This document shows, in pieces, positions 1 to 10,942 of a stretch of DNA of 64,000 nt (position 1 is its first letter; each line of letters begins with the position of its first letter). Made by a program: the position numbers and the translations under genes. Origin of the DNA: Echria macrotheca (Eukaryota; Ascomycota; Sordariomycetes; Sordariales; Schizotheciaceae); assembly GCA_030411725.1 (NCBI GenBank), contig MU839827.1, positions 3,107,027 to 3,171,026 on the forward strand, read 5' to 3'. The notes under the pieces are model-generated. The model did not search any database. It saw only the letters and a program-made list of their open reading frames with translations, and had not been told where the DNA came from.

Positions 1-99
1 TCAGCTAACATAACTCACTGCTGCTCATTCGCATCTAATATCCTACACTTCAACACACGATCCTACCCGGGACTGTGCGCGAACCAACACACAGCAAAG

Positions 100-650
100 A
101 TGGAGCCTCGTGCGCGCGCCGGCAAAAATGTCGGCAAGATGAACTTCAACCACAACGAGCGTGGGTAGACTCTTGCCCCCAACCCGTCATCGTGGCGGCC
201 CCGCTAATTTCTATCCCAGTGGCCCAGCTTCTCTACGGCCACGGCGACGTGAAAGCACCACTCCCCGACACGGTGCGGGTGCTCGACGAGATCGTGACCG
301 ACTTCATCCAGGGCGTGAGCTTCGAGGCGACGCGGGCGGCACACCACGCGGGCCGGCAAAAGGTCAAGTTCGAGGACTTTGAGTTTGCGATGCGTCGGAA
401 TCCGCGGTTCATGGGCAAGATCCAGGAGGTCTTTGAGAAGAAGAAGGAGATCGAGGCGGCCCGCAAGAACTTCAGCATCGAGGACCAGCTCATGAAGGAC
501 GCCGATCGCGAGGAGAAGCACGCTGAAAGGGCGGCTGAGCGCGCTGAGTCGAAGGGCGCCAAGCGGTCCAGGCAGATGGTGGGCGAGGAGGAGCTCGAGG
601 ATGACGATCTGGACGTGGAGGGCGACGGGGAGCCAGCCAGGAAGAGGTGA
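100..650 (+). CDS. TAF13: TFIID subunit TAF13 (histone-fold protein)
   Basis: TAF13 pairs with TAF11 through a histone fold and is part of the general transcription factor TFIID in the nucleus. Two exons, 100-160 and 220-650, give 163 aa; the 59-nt intron has a CTAAT branch point just before CCCAG. Splicing joins MNFNHNE to LAQLLYGHGD, the first helix of the TAF13 fold; reading straight through breaks this helix, which is why I start at 100. The histone fold covers about residues 16-85 and includes PDTVRVLDEIVTDFIQ and KVKFEDFEFAMRRNP. The C-terminal third is charged (K/E/R-rich) and ends in an acidic stretch followed by ARKR. Length and layout fit fungal TAF13. The next gene lies 284 bp away in the convergent orientation. 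Confidence 0.9.
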
Positions 651-934
651 TGGCGATTCTCTTGACTGTTTGCATTACTCTGCGAGAAGCATAGGGTGGC
701 GTTCAGGTCTGATTTGGAAGCATTATGGTATTGGGGATCACGGCTCATGCATATCAATATTACACGGTCAAACGATCGGGGGTTCATGGGATTTCTATGG
801 GATGCAGGATACAGCTATACAGATGTTCATCTATTCCCAGCGGCACTCTTTTTAGCTCACCATATGTTGGTTCACCCGTGTTGAGTGGGTGTCGAGGAAG
901 CTTCGTGCCGGAGCATCGAGCTCGGCGATAGTCT

Positions 935-1486
935 TCAAGCCGGCGAGCACACCACGATCTCGACAGGCTTTCCCTTCGGAAGCTCTTTCTCATCCAGCTG
1001 CAGTCCTTCAATAACCTTCTTGGTATCCTCCCACGGCACAGCAAACAGCCCTGCATTGATGCGACACATTCTGATCTCGCCTATGCCCTTCTCCTGCGCA
1101 ATATGCGTCAGTAGGTCCCGCATCGCCGACTCGGTGGCCTTGAGGATCATATCAGGAGAGTCCTTGTTTCTGCCAAACTGCTCGCTGGTGAATACACAGC
1201 CAACGTAGTGCTGCTTCTCGGCATCGTCCCGCGGGGCGATCAGCAGCGCGGTGCCGACCAGATGGTGCGGGTGGGAGCGCTTGCAGTGTGAGTTGTAGAC
1301 GCGGAAGGCGTCGGGGTACCGCTGCTTGAACCCCCGGGCGATGCCGGCGCCCCAGGATCCGACCGTGTTGCAGGCGTGGATGAGGACGCTGTTGGGCGGC
1401 GCATCGAAGAGGTCACCCACCTGTTCTGTGACGATGACGTTGGCGGTTCTCTCAGCCATCATCGGCTCGGTGTTGTTGTCGTTCAT
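935..1486 (-). CDS. POA1: Macrodomain ADP-ribose 1''-phosphate phosphatase (POA1-like)
   Basis: Single-exon gene of 183 aa that is almost entirely one macrodomain (about residues 15-180). The signature is HACNTVGSWGAGIARGFKQR, the nucleotide-binding loop of the POA1/ALC1-like branch, followed by GTALLIAPRD, YVGCVFTSEQFGR and the C-terminal RMCRINAGLFAVPWEDTK. In yeast, Poa1 removes the 1''-phosphate from ADP-ribose 1''-phosphate, a by-product of tRNA splicing; related macrodomains also de-ADP-ribosylate proteins, so the exact substrate is inferred. The N-terminal 12 residues are polar, and an internal Met at residue 9 or 10 could also start the protein. No signal peptide or membrane segment is visible, so it is probably cytosolic or nuclear. 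Confidence 0.85.
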   Translation of the reverse strand: MNDNNTEPMMAERTANVIVTEQVGDLFDAPPNSVLIHACNTVGSWGAGIARGFKQRYPDAFRVYNSHCKRSHPHHLVGTALLIAPRDDAEKQHYVGCVFTSEQFGRNKDSPDMILKATESAMRDLLTHIAQEKGIGEIRMCRINAGLFAVPWEDTKKVIEGLQLDEKELPKGKPVEIVVCSPA

Positions 1487-2552
1487 TCCCTCTCTATCTC
1501 TTCCCCGGTGAGTTCTTCTTTTGCTGTTGTGATGGATGTACCTGATTTTTGGTTATCAGGTCAGTCGGCCGTAGATTTACACGCGGGGGAAGTTGGTGGG
1601 ACAGAAGCGGAAGCTGAAGGCGGGGCGAGCGAGCGGTTGGTGCTGTGAGACATGGGGTTCGCAACCACTCCCTCTCAGCCGCATGGAGCCTAAGTCTAGC
1701 TGGGGGCCTGGGATTTCAACTACACTACAGTACGTACTTCCGCCCAGCGTCGACTGGTTTCTGTTTTGGCCTTTGAAAAGAGCGGATGCCGCACCCTGCC
1801 TCGGAAGGTTAAGCACAAACGGCTGGCGGTTCGGGCCATTTACCGCCGGGATGGCCAAGGGCAGCCCGCATCCGACGACTGCGCTTTGCTAGAATAGGCC
1901 AAGACGCACACGACTGTTGGTGCCGACCCCACGTTATGACCCCTCCATTTCTTCCCCAGACGCTTCCAAAGTTCCACTAAACCTCGCATGTCTCCAAGTT
2001 GGGAATAGGTAAGGGCATCGTCACTGAGAATCCAAAGTGACGAGTCTCGCGAGTTGCAGCCGGCGCCTCCGGGGTGTCCCAGCCCTCATTATTCTTCTCT
2101 CTGTACGCTGTCCTTCCAATGGGTTTGACCGCATGGGTTATGGTATCAGAGGCCAAAGATAACAGTAAACCCGATCAGGGAAGAGGGTTGAGAGGGTCAA
2201 TGGAGACCGGCGAATAAGCAGCCGGCGACGGGAGGCGGTCGTCAGGATGGTTGGGCTGGGCCACCCGGCACCCGCATCCGCGTCGCCGTAGGAGTTGCCG
2301 CCTTCGGACGCCGGAAATCGGGTATAACACTTTCGCCTCCGCTTCTGATGTGCTATGGGCTGGTTTCCTTCTTTCCTTAGGTCATATCTTACTCTTTTCC
2401 TATCACATCTCTAAGATTCTGGGATTGCCGCGTGTTCTCAGGCCGTTCCTAGACTCTATCTTCCTCCAAGACCCGCTATTTGGGTAGCTAGATGGATTCC
2501 CTTTGCCTCTTGACTTGGTTACCTTGAATTTTCGGTGATAAGATTTTGGGTC
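1487..2552 (+). other. Intergenic region between divergent POA1-like and DMT transporter genes
   Basis: Roughly 1.07 kb serving as upstream region for both the POA1-like gene (leftward) and the EamA transporter (rightward). Short open frames of 78-99 codons occur on both strands but show no recognisable motif and no splice continuity with either gene. No RNA gene or repeat was seen. Confidence 0.6.
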
Positions 2553-3999
2553 ATGTCTCGCCATCAGACCTCAACGTTATTAGAGGTGCCTGGAAAGAGT
2601 CGGATAGCCGAAAGTGACGATGACGACAGCATTGACGGCCTCACCTCCGTGGAGATCGACCGCAAGACAACCGGGTCAACACTGCTAGTCCCCAGCGGCC
2701 TTCGATCACGATCCACCAGCCCCTTATCACAGAGAGGGGGGCGAGTGTTGTCACCGGCGAACCCGGTCGGACCGCCACTACCTCCCCGTTATGAAGGCGC
2801 ACCAAGTTGGAGGACTTCGGTCGATCGGTTTTGGGAGAGGAATCGTGCCGTCATCCTGGTTGCTGCGGCTCAGCTGTTCGGGGCGCTGATGACCCTCGCC
2901 GCTCGACTGCTCGAGCTTGACGGAGAAGGGATGCACCCATTCCAGATTCTCTTTGCTCGCATGAGTATCACGACCATGTGCTCCTTCCTGTACATGTACT
3001 ACGCCAAAGTGCCACATTTTCCCTTTGGGGCCAAGGAAGTGAGAGGCTTGCTAGTTGCAAGAGGCCTTACGGGATTCGTAAGCAGCACCGCCGCCTCACT
3101 TTTCTTATAGATAAGCTGACTTGTCATAGTTTGGTATCTACGGTTTATGGTGGTCGATGATGTACCTACCGCTTGCCGAGGCTACCGTCATTACTTTCCT
3201 CGCCCCTGCTCTAGCAGGGTACATATGCCATCTTATCCTCAAGGATCCGTTTACTCGTAAGGAGCAGTTAGGCGCTCTTGTTTCTCTTGCCGGCGTTGTC
3301 CTCATCGCGAGGCCTACGTCGCTTTTCGGTGGCTCGGCAGCCCAGAGCGCACCAGATAGCTCGGGGAATAGCGATGCCGCGCCACAGGCAAACGAGCCTT
3401 CACCCGCAGACCGACTTTACGGGATTGGGATTGCCTTGATTGGGGTCCTTGGGGCCTCAGGGGCGTTTACCACCATCCGGTGGATTGGAAAGCGAGCACA
3501 CCCTCTGATCAGCGTCACCTACTTCTCGGTTTGGTGTACGATTGTCAGCACGACAGCCCTGCTTCTGGCCCCTGTTCTGGACATCGGCCAGCCTGGAATC
3601 CATTTTGGTCTACCTGCCTCGGCATATCAATGGTTCTTGCTTCTGAGTCTGGGGCTCTGTGGCTTCATCATGCAGTTTATGTTGACATCAGGGATCGGAG
3701 GGGAGAAGTCCAACCGGGCAACGGCCATGGTCTATACGAATATTCTCTTCGCTGCTGGGTTTGACAAATGGATATTTGGGCACGAGATGGGAGCCTGGAG
3801 TTTGGTCGGGTGCGGGCTCATTATCGGGAGTGCAGTGTGGGTAGCATTGTCCAAGAAGCAACCTGAGAAAAAGATCGAGGCAGACATCGAGACGAGTCCA
3901 GTTGAGATGGAAGAGGGGCTGCCGATGCTGGGCAGAGAAGAAGATGAATCTAGTGGCGATGAGGCCACTGATGGTATTCGCATGCAACGGGTCAGATAA
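2553..3999 (+). CDS. EamA-family (DMT superfamily) membrane transporter
   Basis: Two exons, 2553-3077 and 3130-3999, encode 464 aa. The 52-nt intron starts GTAAGC, has CTGAC near its end and joins GLTGF to FGIYGLWWSMMYLPLAE without a frame break. The first ~95 residues are Ser/Asp-rich and presumably cytosolic. They are followed by about ten hydrophobic helices in two EamA halves, roughly residues 100-250 and 285-430, the layout of drug/metabolite exporters. The region around YLPLAEATVITFLAPALAGY matches the end of the first EamA repeat in eukaryotic SLC35G/DUF6 proteins. The tail is acidic. Substrate cannot be read from the sequence. The ATG at 2553 is the first in frame; upstream is a GTG, not a likely eukaryotic start. 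Confidence 0.85.
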
Positions 4000-4301
4000 A
4001 ATCACGAAATAGCAGTAGCATGGATAAGCCAGTATTAAAAGTACCATTCTGGCTAAGAAAATAATGAAGAGCGGTGATTCAACAACTCTATACAACCGTA
4101 GAGAAGCCAAGTGGAAGAGTGGTCTCACCTAGGTCAACCCAATCGGGATCTCGGTGTGGGCACAGACCTTATCCGTAATCGCGTCTGTGAAATTTAGAGC
4201 TTCTGGAGCTCCCACCTCTGAACCCTGTTAATTGCATGACTGCGAGACCGTGACGCGCCGACCGCCTCCCAACTTCATTCCAACACAGGCACGACGCAAA
4301 A
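4000..4301. other. Short intergenic spacer upstream of RVB1
   Basis: About 300 bp holding the 3' end of the transporter transcript and the RVB1 promoter and leader. Nothing further is recognisable. Confidence 0.5.
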
Positions 4302-5790
4302 ATGGTGCAAATCAGCGAAGTCAAAGGCAATAGTCGCGATAACCGCACCGCGGCGCACACGCACATCAAAGGACTCGGTCTCAACAATGGCATCGCTGAG
4401 AAGCACGCCGCTGGTTTCGTCGGCCAGACCACGGCCCGCGAGGTGAGCACTTCCCATCACTCCACTCCTCCCATTTGGCTAACCATTCATGTCCCTGCTA
4501 GGCCTGCGGCGTCGTAGTCGATCTGATCAAGGCACGCAAGATGGCCGGCCGGGGCGTCCTGCTCGCCGGCGGCCCAGGAACCGGCAAGACAGCACTGGCG
4601 CTGGCCATCAGCCAAGAGCTCGGGTCGCGCATCCCCTTCTGCCCCATCACGGGCAGCGAGATCTACTCGACCGAGGTCAAGAAAACAGAGGTTCTGATGG
4701 AGAACTTCCGGCGGGCCATCGGGCTCAAGGTCCGCGAGACCAAGGAGGTCTACGAGGGCGAGGTGACGGAGCTGACGCCCGAGGAGGCCGAGAACCCGCT
4801 GGGCGGATACGGCAAGACAATCAGCACCCTTCTGATAGGGCTCAAGAGCGCGCGCGGGCAGAAGAAGCTACGCCTCGATCCCAGCATCTACGAGGCCATC
4901 CAGAAGGAGCGCGTCACGGTCGGCGACGTTATCTACATCGAGGCCAACACGGGCGCCTGCAAGCGCGTGGGCCGGTCCGACGCCTACGCGACCGAGTTCG
5001 ACCTCGAGGCCGAGGAGTACGTGCCCATCCCCAAGGGCGACGTGCACAAGAAGAAGGAGATTGTACAGGACGTGTCGCTGCACGACCTCGACGTGGCCAA
5101 CGCGAGGCCCCAGGGCGGCCAGGACATCATGTCGATGATGGGCCAGCTGATGAAGCCCAAGATGACCGAGATCACGGACAAGCTGCGGGGCGAGATCAAC
5201 AAGGTGGTGAGCAAGTACATCGACCAGGGCGTCGCCGAGCTGGTTCCTGGTGTGCTGTTCATCGACGAGGCTCATATGCTCGATATTGAGTGTTTTACCT
5301 ATCTTAACAAGGCTCTCGAGTCGCCCATCGCGCCCATCGTCGTGCTCGCGTCGAACCGCGGCATGGCGGCCATCCGCGGCGCTGATGATCTGGTCGCCGC
5401 CCACGGTATCCCTCCGGACTTTCTTACCCGGCTACTCATCATCCCCACCACACCCTACGAGCCGGATGAGATTAAGAGGATCGTGCGGATCCGCGCGACG
5501 ACAGAGGGCGTGCAGATCACGGACGCCGCCATCGATAAGATTGCTGAGCACGGCGTGCGTATCAGCCTGCGGTACTGCCTGCAGCTTTTGACGCCAGCTA
5601 GGTAAGTTTTGAAAAAGAAATATCTATATGATACACTCTAGCTGACATGAAAACCAGCATCCTAGCGCGTGTCAACGGGCGTGGCCAGATCGACGTCCCG
5701 GACGTGGCAGAGTGCGAGGATTTATTTCTTGACGCCCGGCGGAGTGCCAACCTGCTGAGCAGCGAGTCCGGCAAGGGGTTCATTTCGTAA
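4302..5790 (+). CDS. RVB1: RuvB-like AAA+ ATPase 1 (RVB1/Pontin)
   Basis: Three exons, 4302-4442, 4502-5601 and 5658-5790, give 457 aa, close to the 463 aa of yeast Rvb1. RVB1 forms hexamers with RVB2 in the INO80 and SWR1 chromatin remodellers, the NuA4 context and the R2TP chaperone that assembles snoRNPs and PIKKs. Walker A is GGPGTGKT at about residues 70-77 and Walker B is FIDEAH at about 300-305. The domain II insertion lies between them, containing EVYEGEVTELTPEE and VTVGDVIYIEANTGACKR. The N-terminus has the family motif HTHIKGLGL. The last intron (5602-5657) splits the codon in LTPAS|ILARVNGR, after which the conserved tail ECEDLFLDARRSA appears. All active-site motifs are intact. 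Confidence 0.97.
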
Positions 5791-7947
5791 TGGGGACGAG
5801 AACAAAAAGACGAGTCATATCTCTCTGATTTTAGGGTTGTTTTGGTATGATAGATGATCAAGGGCCAGGAAGGGGGGTCGGTGCGGGTTGGTCTGTTTTC
5901 TCTCTCTGGGTTTCTGCGGGAAAATCAAAATTGTTTTTTTTTCTTTTGGTGGGTTATGGAGTAGACATTGTCCACTGGCCGGAGTTTTGAGATGTCATTT
6001 TGAGATTCTGGTTGCCATCAGAATATACCATGGTATAAACTATCTGGTGGTTGGTGTGAATCCCTGTATCACAAAATGGGTGATGGGTGTCGTCAGGGAG
6101 AATACGGACTAGAGACCAGAATGGAGAGACGTGTCGCGCCCATTTCTCGGGTCTGTGGCTGCTTTCCCCCCGGAGGCGTTGCACATTCCTCACAGTCCGG
6201 CCCGGTCCGGTCCACCCCCTAGACCTATGTAGTAGGCCCTCGATTTTGACCACGCTGTCGGTTTGATATAGCATTGCAGGGTGATGTGAGCAATGAGCAA
6301 GCCGCAGAGCAGGAGCAGAGAACGCAGCCGAGCGGTAAATTCCAAGTTTACATGTGGACATGTCCAGTTTGCATGGAATATGGTACCGGGGTATTACACA
6401 AGTAGATTTGAGGCCAAAATAAACAAACAACCACATCAACGTAAAGATTCCGATACCAGAGGTTGATTTGTAAAGCGAGAGTGCAACATTCCAATCCATA
6501 TCTTTTTCATTGTCACTGGGAAATTTATTGTGGATTGTTGGATTGTTGCCAGCCAGGTATGTCTGGTTTAGTCTACATTCCTCACCTCTTCCCGCCCCCC
6601 TCTCTTCTTCACCGGCCTTGTTGAGCATTGTTCACCATATTTCTATTGTTGTCTTTGCTTTCGTCGGTTTGATCAAGAGGGTAGGTAGCATTGTATTATC
6701 CAACCACTCCAAGTTTTGTCCACGGTTGGGATGTCATTAACCTTGGACCGGACAGGAGACTTGGACGAGAGGACGCTCTGTTCATACCAAACCCAAACAC
6801 TCAAACACCCATCCATCTACCCACCAACCTTCTCAGTCAACATATATCCTCTCATTTATCACCCACCTAGCCATTTCGCAGCAGCAAAGTGACGAACCGG
6901 TAATGAACTCTAGAGCCAAGAAAGCCGATAGTCGAACGCGAACGGAATCCAGCCCCAGCCTTCCTCGCCAACCTGACCGTGGTAACAAACGGAGAACAAA
7001 GAAAACTCCCACAAAAAATTGCTCTCATCATAAAACAATAATCATACCTGGACCCCAACCAAACCAATAAGGTCCACTGGCAGGCAGACAGAAAAAAAAA
7101 ATGCTGCATCGCGCGCGCGTTCCCGAGACATGCCCCAGCTGGATCAAGATGTGTGGCTTTCGACTGACATGTACAGTCTGCGTCTGGTTCAGCCAACCAG
7201 CCGCACCAGTACCGGCGGAGTAGTCCACTCCTCGCTACCTATGTTGATGGAAATATCCCAGGGAACCTTGCCCATATCCAGGCCAGTGTAAACAGAAAAC
7301 TAAAAAACCATGGTTATGTCTTGCCAGGTATGCCATAGCTGTTCACGATAACAGCTCATTGTTCACCAAGCATTTGTTTGCTCCATCCCACCACATTCTC
7401 TCACATCCTCCCCCTCTCCTCTCCATCTATGGTCTCTTTCGCATCTTCCCTCTTTCTGGACAGTGGCGGATTCCATCACAAAGAATACAATCCCCCTTTC
7501 TTCTCCATCCCCACCTTCTCTTCCCCTTCTCTTCTCATTCCACCCAACCCTTTCCCCTCTCACTTCCCAAACAGACAAGACGAGACAGGTAAGCCAGTCA
7601 GAAAAAGCCGACCCATCTCTCCTCTGTCTCTGGTTCCCATTCGTGGGGTTTCGGCCACCCATCCTCACATTCACCTCGTCTCCTCCTCTCTGGCGTATTA
7701 GGGCATAGTCCGGCTCTGTAGAGCCCAACACAGAACCTGGTCTTGTTCCTCTCTTTGGTGCAGAGAAAGCCGCTGGTTCTGTCGGCTGGGCAAGCAGGCA
7801 GCAGAAGCTGCAGGCGATCCTGTCCAGTCCAGTCGTGCTCCTGTCTCTTCCGTTTGACACACCTGCATTTCTCTCTCTGCCCCCCTTTCAAGACCTGCCT
7901 CCTCATTTCGCTCGTTCCTCGGGAGGAAAAAAAGACAGACGGAAAAA
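5791..7947. other. 2.2-kb intergenic region upstream of the HMG-box gene
   Basis: No protein or RNA gene could be supported. The first part holds the RVB1 3' end, including a single TTAGGGTT at 5831-5838 in a T-rich context. From about 7360 to 7700 the + strand is strongly pyrimidine-rich (CT runs), typical of fungal promoters and transcription start regions. Open frames up to 224 codons on the minus strand lack any recognisable domain. Confidence 0.55.
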
Positions 7948-10444
7948 ATGACAGAAGTAGTGGTCTCTTCAGGACCCCTTACTCGCTCATCGTCGGCGGC
8001 AACGGCAACAACGGGAATGACCACTCGGTCGACGAGGCAGCAGACTCAGTCCCAAACGCAGAGCCAGAAAGAGCATCAGACAACAGCAGCTGCTGCGGCT
8101 CTGGCCAACCCTCCCTCTTCCGACTCCCTCACGTCCACGTCCTCGTCCTTTCGCGGGCCTATGACGAGGAAACGGGCAGCGTCGATCAACACCGAGGAAG
8201 CGAGTCATAGTGGCCATCCTCGCATCCAAGATCTGAGTCTGCATACACCCACCACGGCCAGCCCAAGTCATCCTCGTCCGCCGACTTCGGCATCCTCGCT
8301 GGAGAGCGCTGCGCCGCGGGATCTGATTTGTCTCTGCACACCGGCTCCAAAGGTTCCCAGACCACGGAATGGTATGTTAGCAGGTTTTTTTTCTTACTTA
8401 TTGCCGTCACGGCCGTAACCTCTGCACCTCGTTATCCCAAACTCTAGCGCCGACCCCCCCTTTCTTGCTCGGTGGATCCCTGTCTGAGCTTCTGCTGCCC
8501 TCGCCGACGACGAGACATTGGCCTTTGTTGACTGCATTCGCTATTCAAGTCTCTGTGACCGGCAAAAGGGGTAATGTCTGCTAACCGTATAAAGCCTTCA
8601 TCCTCTATCGCCAGCATCGTCAGGCCCAAGTGGTAGCGCAGAACCCCGGGCTTGCGAATCCCGAAATCTCAAAGATCATCGGCGACGAGTGGCGGGCCGA
8701 GCCCGAGGAGCGGAAGAACCAGTGGAAGCAACTGGCCGAGGAAGAAAAGCAGCGTCACGCACGGCAATATCCCGACTACCGCTACCAACCCCGACGAGGA
8801 AACAAAGGCGGCCCTCCACGGCTGGCAACTTCGTCCGGCGGCATCGGCAGCGGCGAGGACCCCGGGCACTGCCCAAAGTGCGGAGGGCGGTATATCGCCA
8901 CGCCGAGGACGCCCCTCACCCCGTTTGTGTCGCCGCCCCTGTCGTCATCATCTCCGGCCTCCAAGACGTGGTCCATGGCTCACCCTTCCCAATCCCATCA
9001 TCCCAACGCTGGCACGCCTAGACCTGACTTTGTCGGGAGCGACGGCCAATATTATCGGCATGGTTCGATCCAGCAGCCTATGAGTGCTCTCCGGGGCAGA
9101 GGGGCACCATGGCATGGACACGGGGCGTTACATGACATACGCGAGGAATATGACGCCATGTCCGCGACCATGTCGCCGTCGGACCCCAAAAGAAGGCGAT
9201 ATCACGGATACCAAGCTTTGCCATCACCGCCGGGAACGTATGGTGGGCCATCTCGTCACTCGTCCATCGGCGGTGGCCCGCTCCCGAATCCGCCCATGAT
9301 CTCCCACTCGGCCGGAGGCCCGGTGCTTACGCCGGTCCAAGGTCATATGGGTCCTCCGCCGCGTCCAGGAGCGATGTCTCGTCACGAGTTTGACGACCGC
9401 GAGTCGTTGCGTCTGCCGCCGCTGCAGACGCAGCAACTTCCGACGTCGCCAGATTCTGATAAGAGCATGGCTTACTACCATGTACCAGGTCCACAGCATG
9501 TCCAACATGCCCAGCACGCCCACCCGCCGCACGGCCAGCAGCCTCCGCAGCAGCCACCGAGCGCGGTAATGATGGGGATGGGGCATGATGCCTCGTTTGA
9601 AGAGCGGCTGATGAGCATCCCGTTTTACAACAAACTCATGGCACTGGAGCGTATCAATCCTAGACTGCCCCCGCCAAGCGCAGCCGTTACCAGGGGTCCG
9701 ATCATTGCGATTGATGGCCCTGATCCGGATCTGCTTCGGATCATAGGACCGGCGGTGGAACGGGCATTGCTGATGAGTCGGGAATGCGATGTGCGCTCGT
9801 GGTACCCGCCTTCGGCCGGCGATTTCAAACCGGGCGATGTTCAGATGTCAGATCGAACGCCGACGCAGCAGCAGCAGCGCCAGCAGGCCTCGGCCGGAAG
9901 TTCGCGGTCAGGGAGCGTTAGCACTGCTGGTGGAGGTCCTGGCACGAGTGCTAGCCCGAAGGACAACCCATTTGTCAAGGCCTTCCAGGAAATGATCGAG
10001 TGGCACGCGAAAGCGGCCGAGATAGTAAAGTTCGTGTCCAGCTCATCTCCTCACGGGGCTGCTGAGGACAACCACAAGCTGCCCGTGGCGCTTCTCCCCG
10101 CCGGATACTCGCTCACCCACTCGGACCGTGCCGCCATCCTTGCCTCGGGGAGAGACCACTATGAGTTTGTCGACCATTGGCAATGGACGGGCAGCCTGTG
10201 GCGGGGGATTCCGGGGCCGGATCTGGTGATTTATGTGACGCATGCCCAGGGCCCGGGACCCGCGGGCGAAGAGGAGGGGGTCGAGGTCAAGGCGCCGGGC
10301 TTGATGGTTGTCAAGGCGAGAGTCGGAGAGGCTCTGAGTGAGAAGACGGATAGAAGACTAGGGTTCGAAGTTGTCGAGTGGGTTCGAGGCGGCGTGTTTT
10401 GGTCATTCTGGCGCGGCGGGGACGGCGGATCGTCATCTTCTTGA
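7948..10444 (+). CDS. HMG-box transcription regulator (ROX1/STE11-like)
   Basis: Two exons, 7948-8371 and 8595-10444, encode 757 aa. The intron (223 nt, long for this window) ends CTAACCGTATAAAG and splits the HMG box: exon 1 ends with KVPRPRN and exon 2 resumes AFILYRQHRQAQ. The joined box, about residues 136-206, continues NPGLANPEISKIIGDEWR and ends HARQYPDYRYQPRR, the MATA/Rox1/Ste11 type of sequence-specific HMG box. The rest is low complexity, rich in P, S, G, H and Q, with an N-terminal Ser/Thr/Gln/Ala stretch. The last ~250 residues are more ordered (for example NPFVKAFQEMIEWHAKAAEIVKFV), possibly a conserved partner-binding region. Members of this family repress hypoxic or filamentation genes or control mating; which role applies here is not visible. 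Confidence 0.85.
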
Positions 10445-10942
10445 AGATTATTTATTTTTTGGAGTACTGGAAGGAGAGCAGATTGGATGAGAGATTGTGG
10501 GAAAGACCTTCTGGAGATGAACGACTTATGATGTATTTATTTGATTGATTTTCTTCTCACCTTGGATCAAGGATGGTTACGGAGTACCTGTGTCACCACA
10601 AACGGCGTGTACCGAGAAAGACAGTGTCTGGGTATAAATAAACCAAAATACCAAAATGGCAAGCATGGTTTCTGCACGGCTTTGTGATTGAATAGCACTT
10701 CCCAGGCTAGTAGAGAGCAACGATACATCCAATGGCAGTTGCCTCAACTTCTCATTGTGCCTCTCTCCTCGGGGTCGAGATGTCAGGGGAACACAGTGAA
10801 TGTCAGCCCCACACTGTGCTGTCACTGTGTGCCCCTGTCATGCAGACGCAGCTGTCCAAGACGCGTGCAGCAGCGCGACTTCACTTGCCAGAAGCTCGAG
10901 CTCCAGCTTCGACAGCAGACACCATCAACCCAGAATGCCACC
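10445..10942. other. Intergenic spacer between HMG-box gene and dynactin
   Basis: About 500 bp with the 3' end of the HMG-box transcript and the dynactin leader. The ATG at 10943 is preceded by GCCACC, a strong start context. Nothing else is recognised. Confidence 0.5.
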
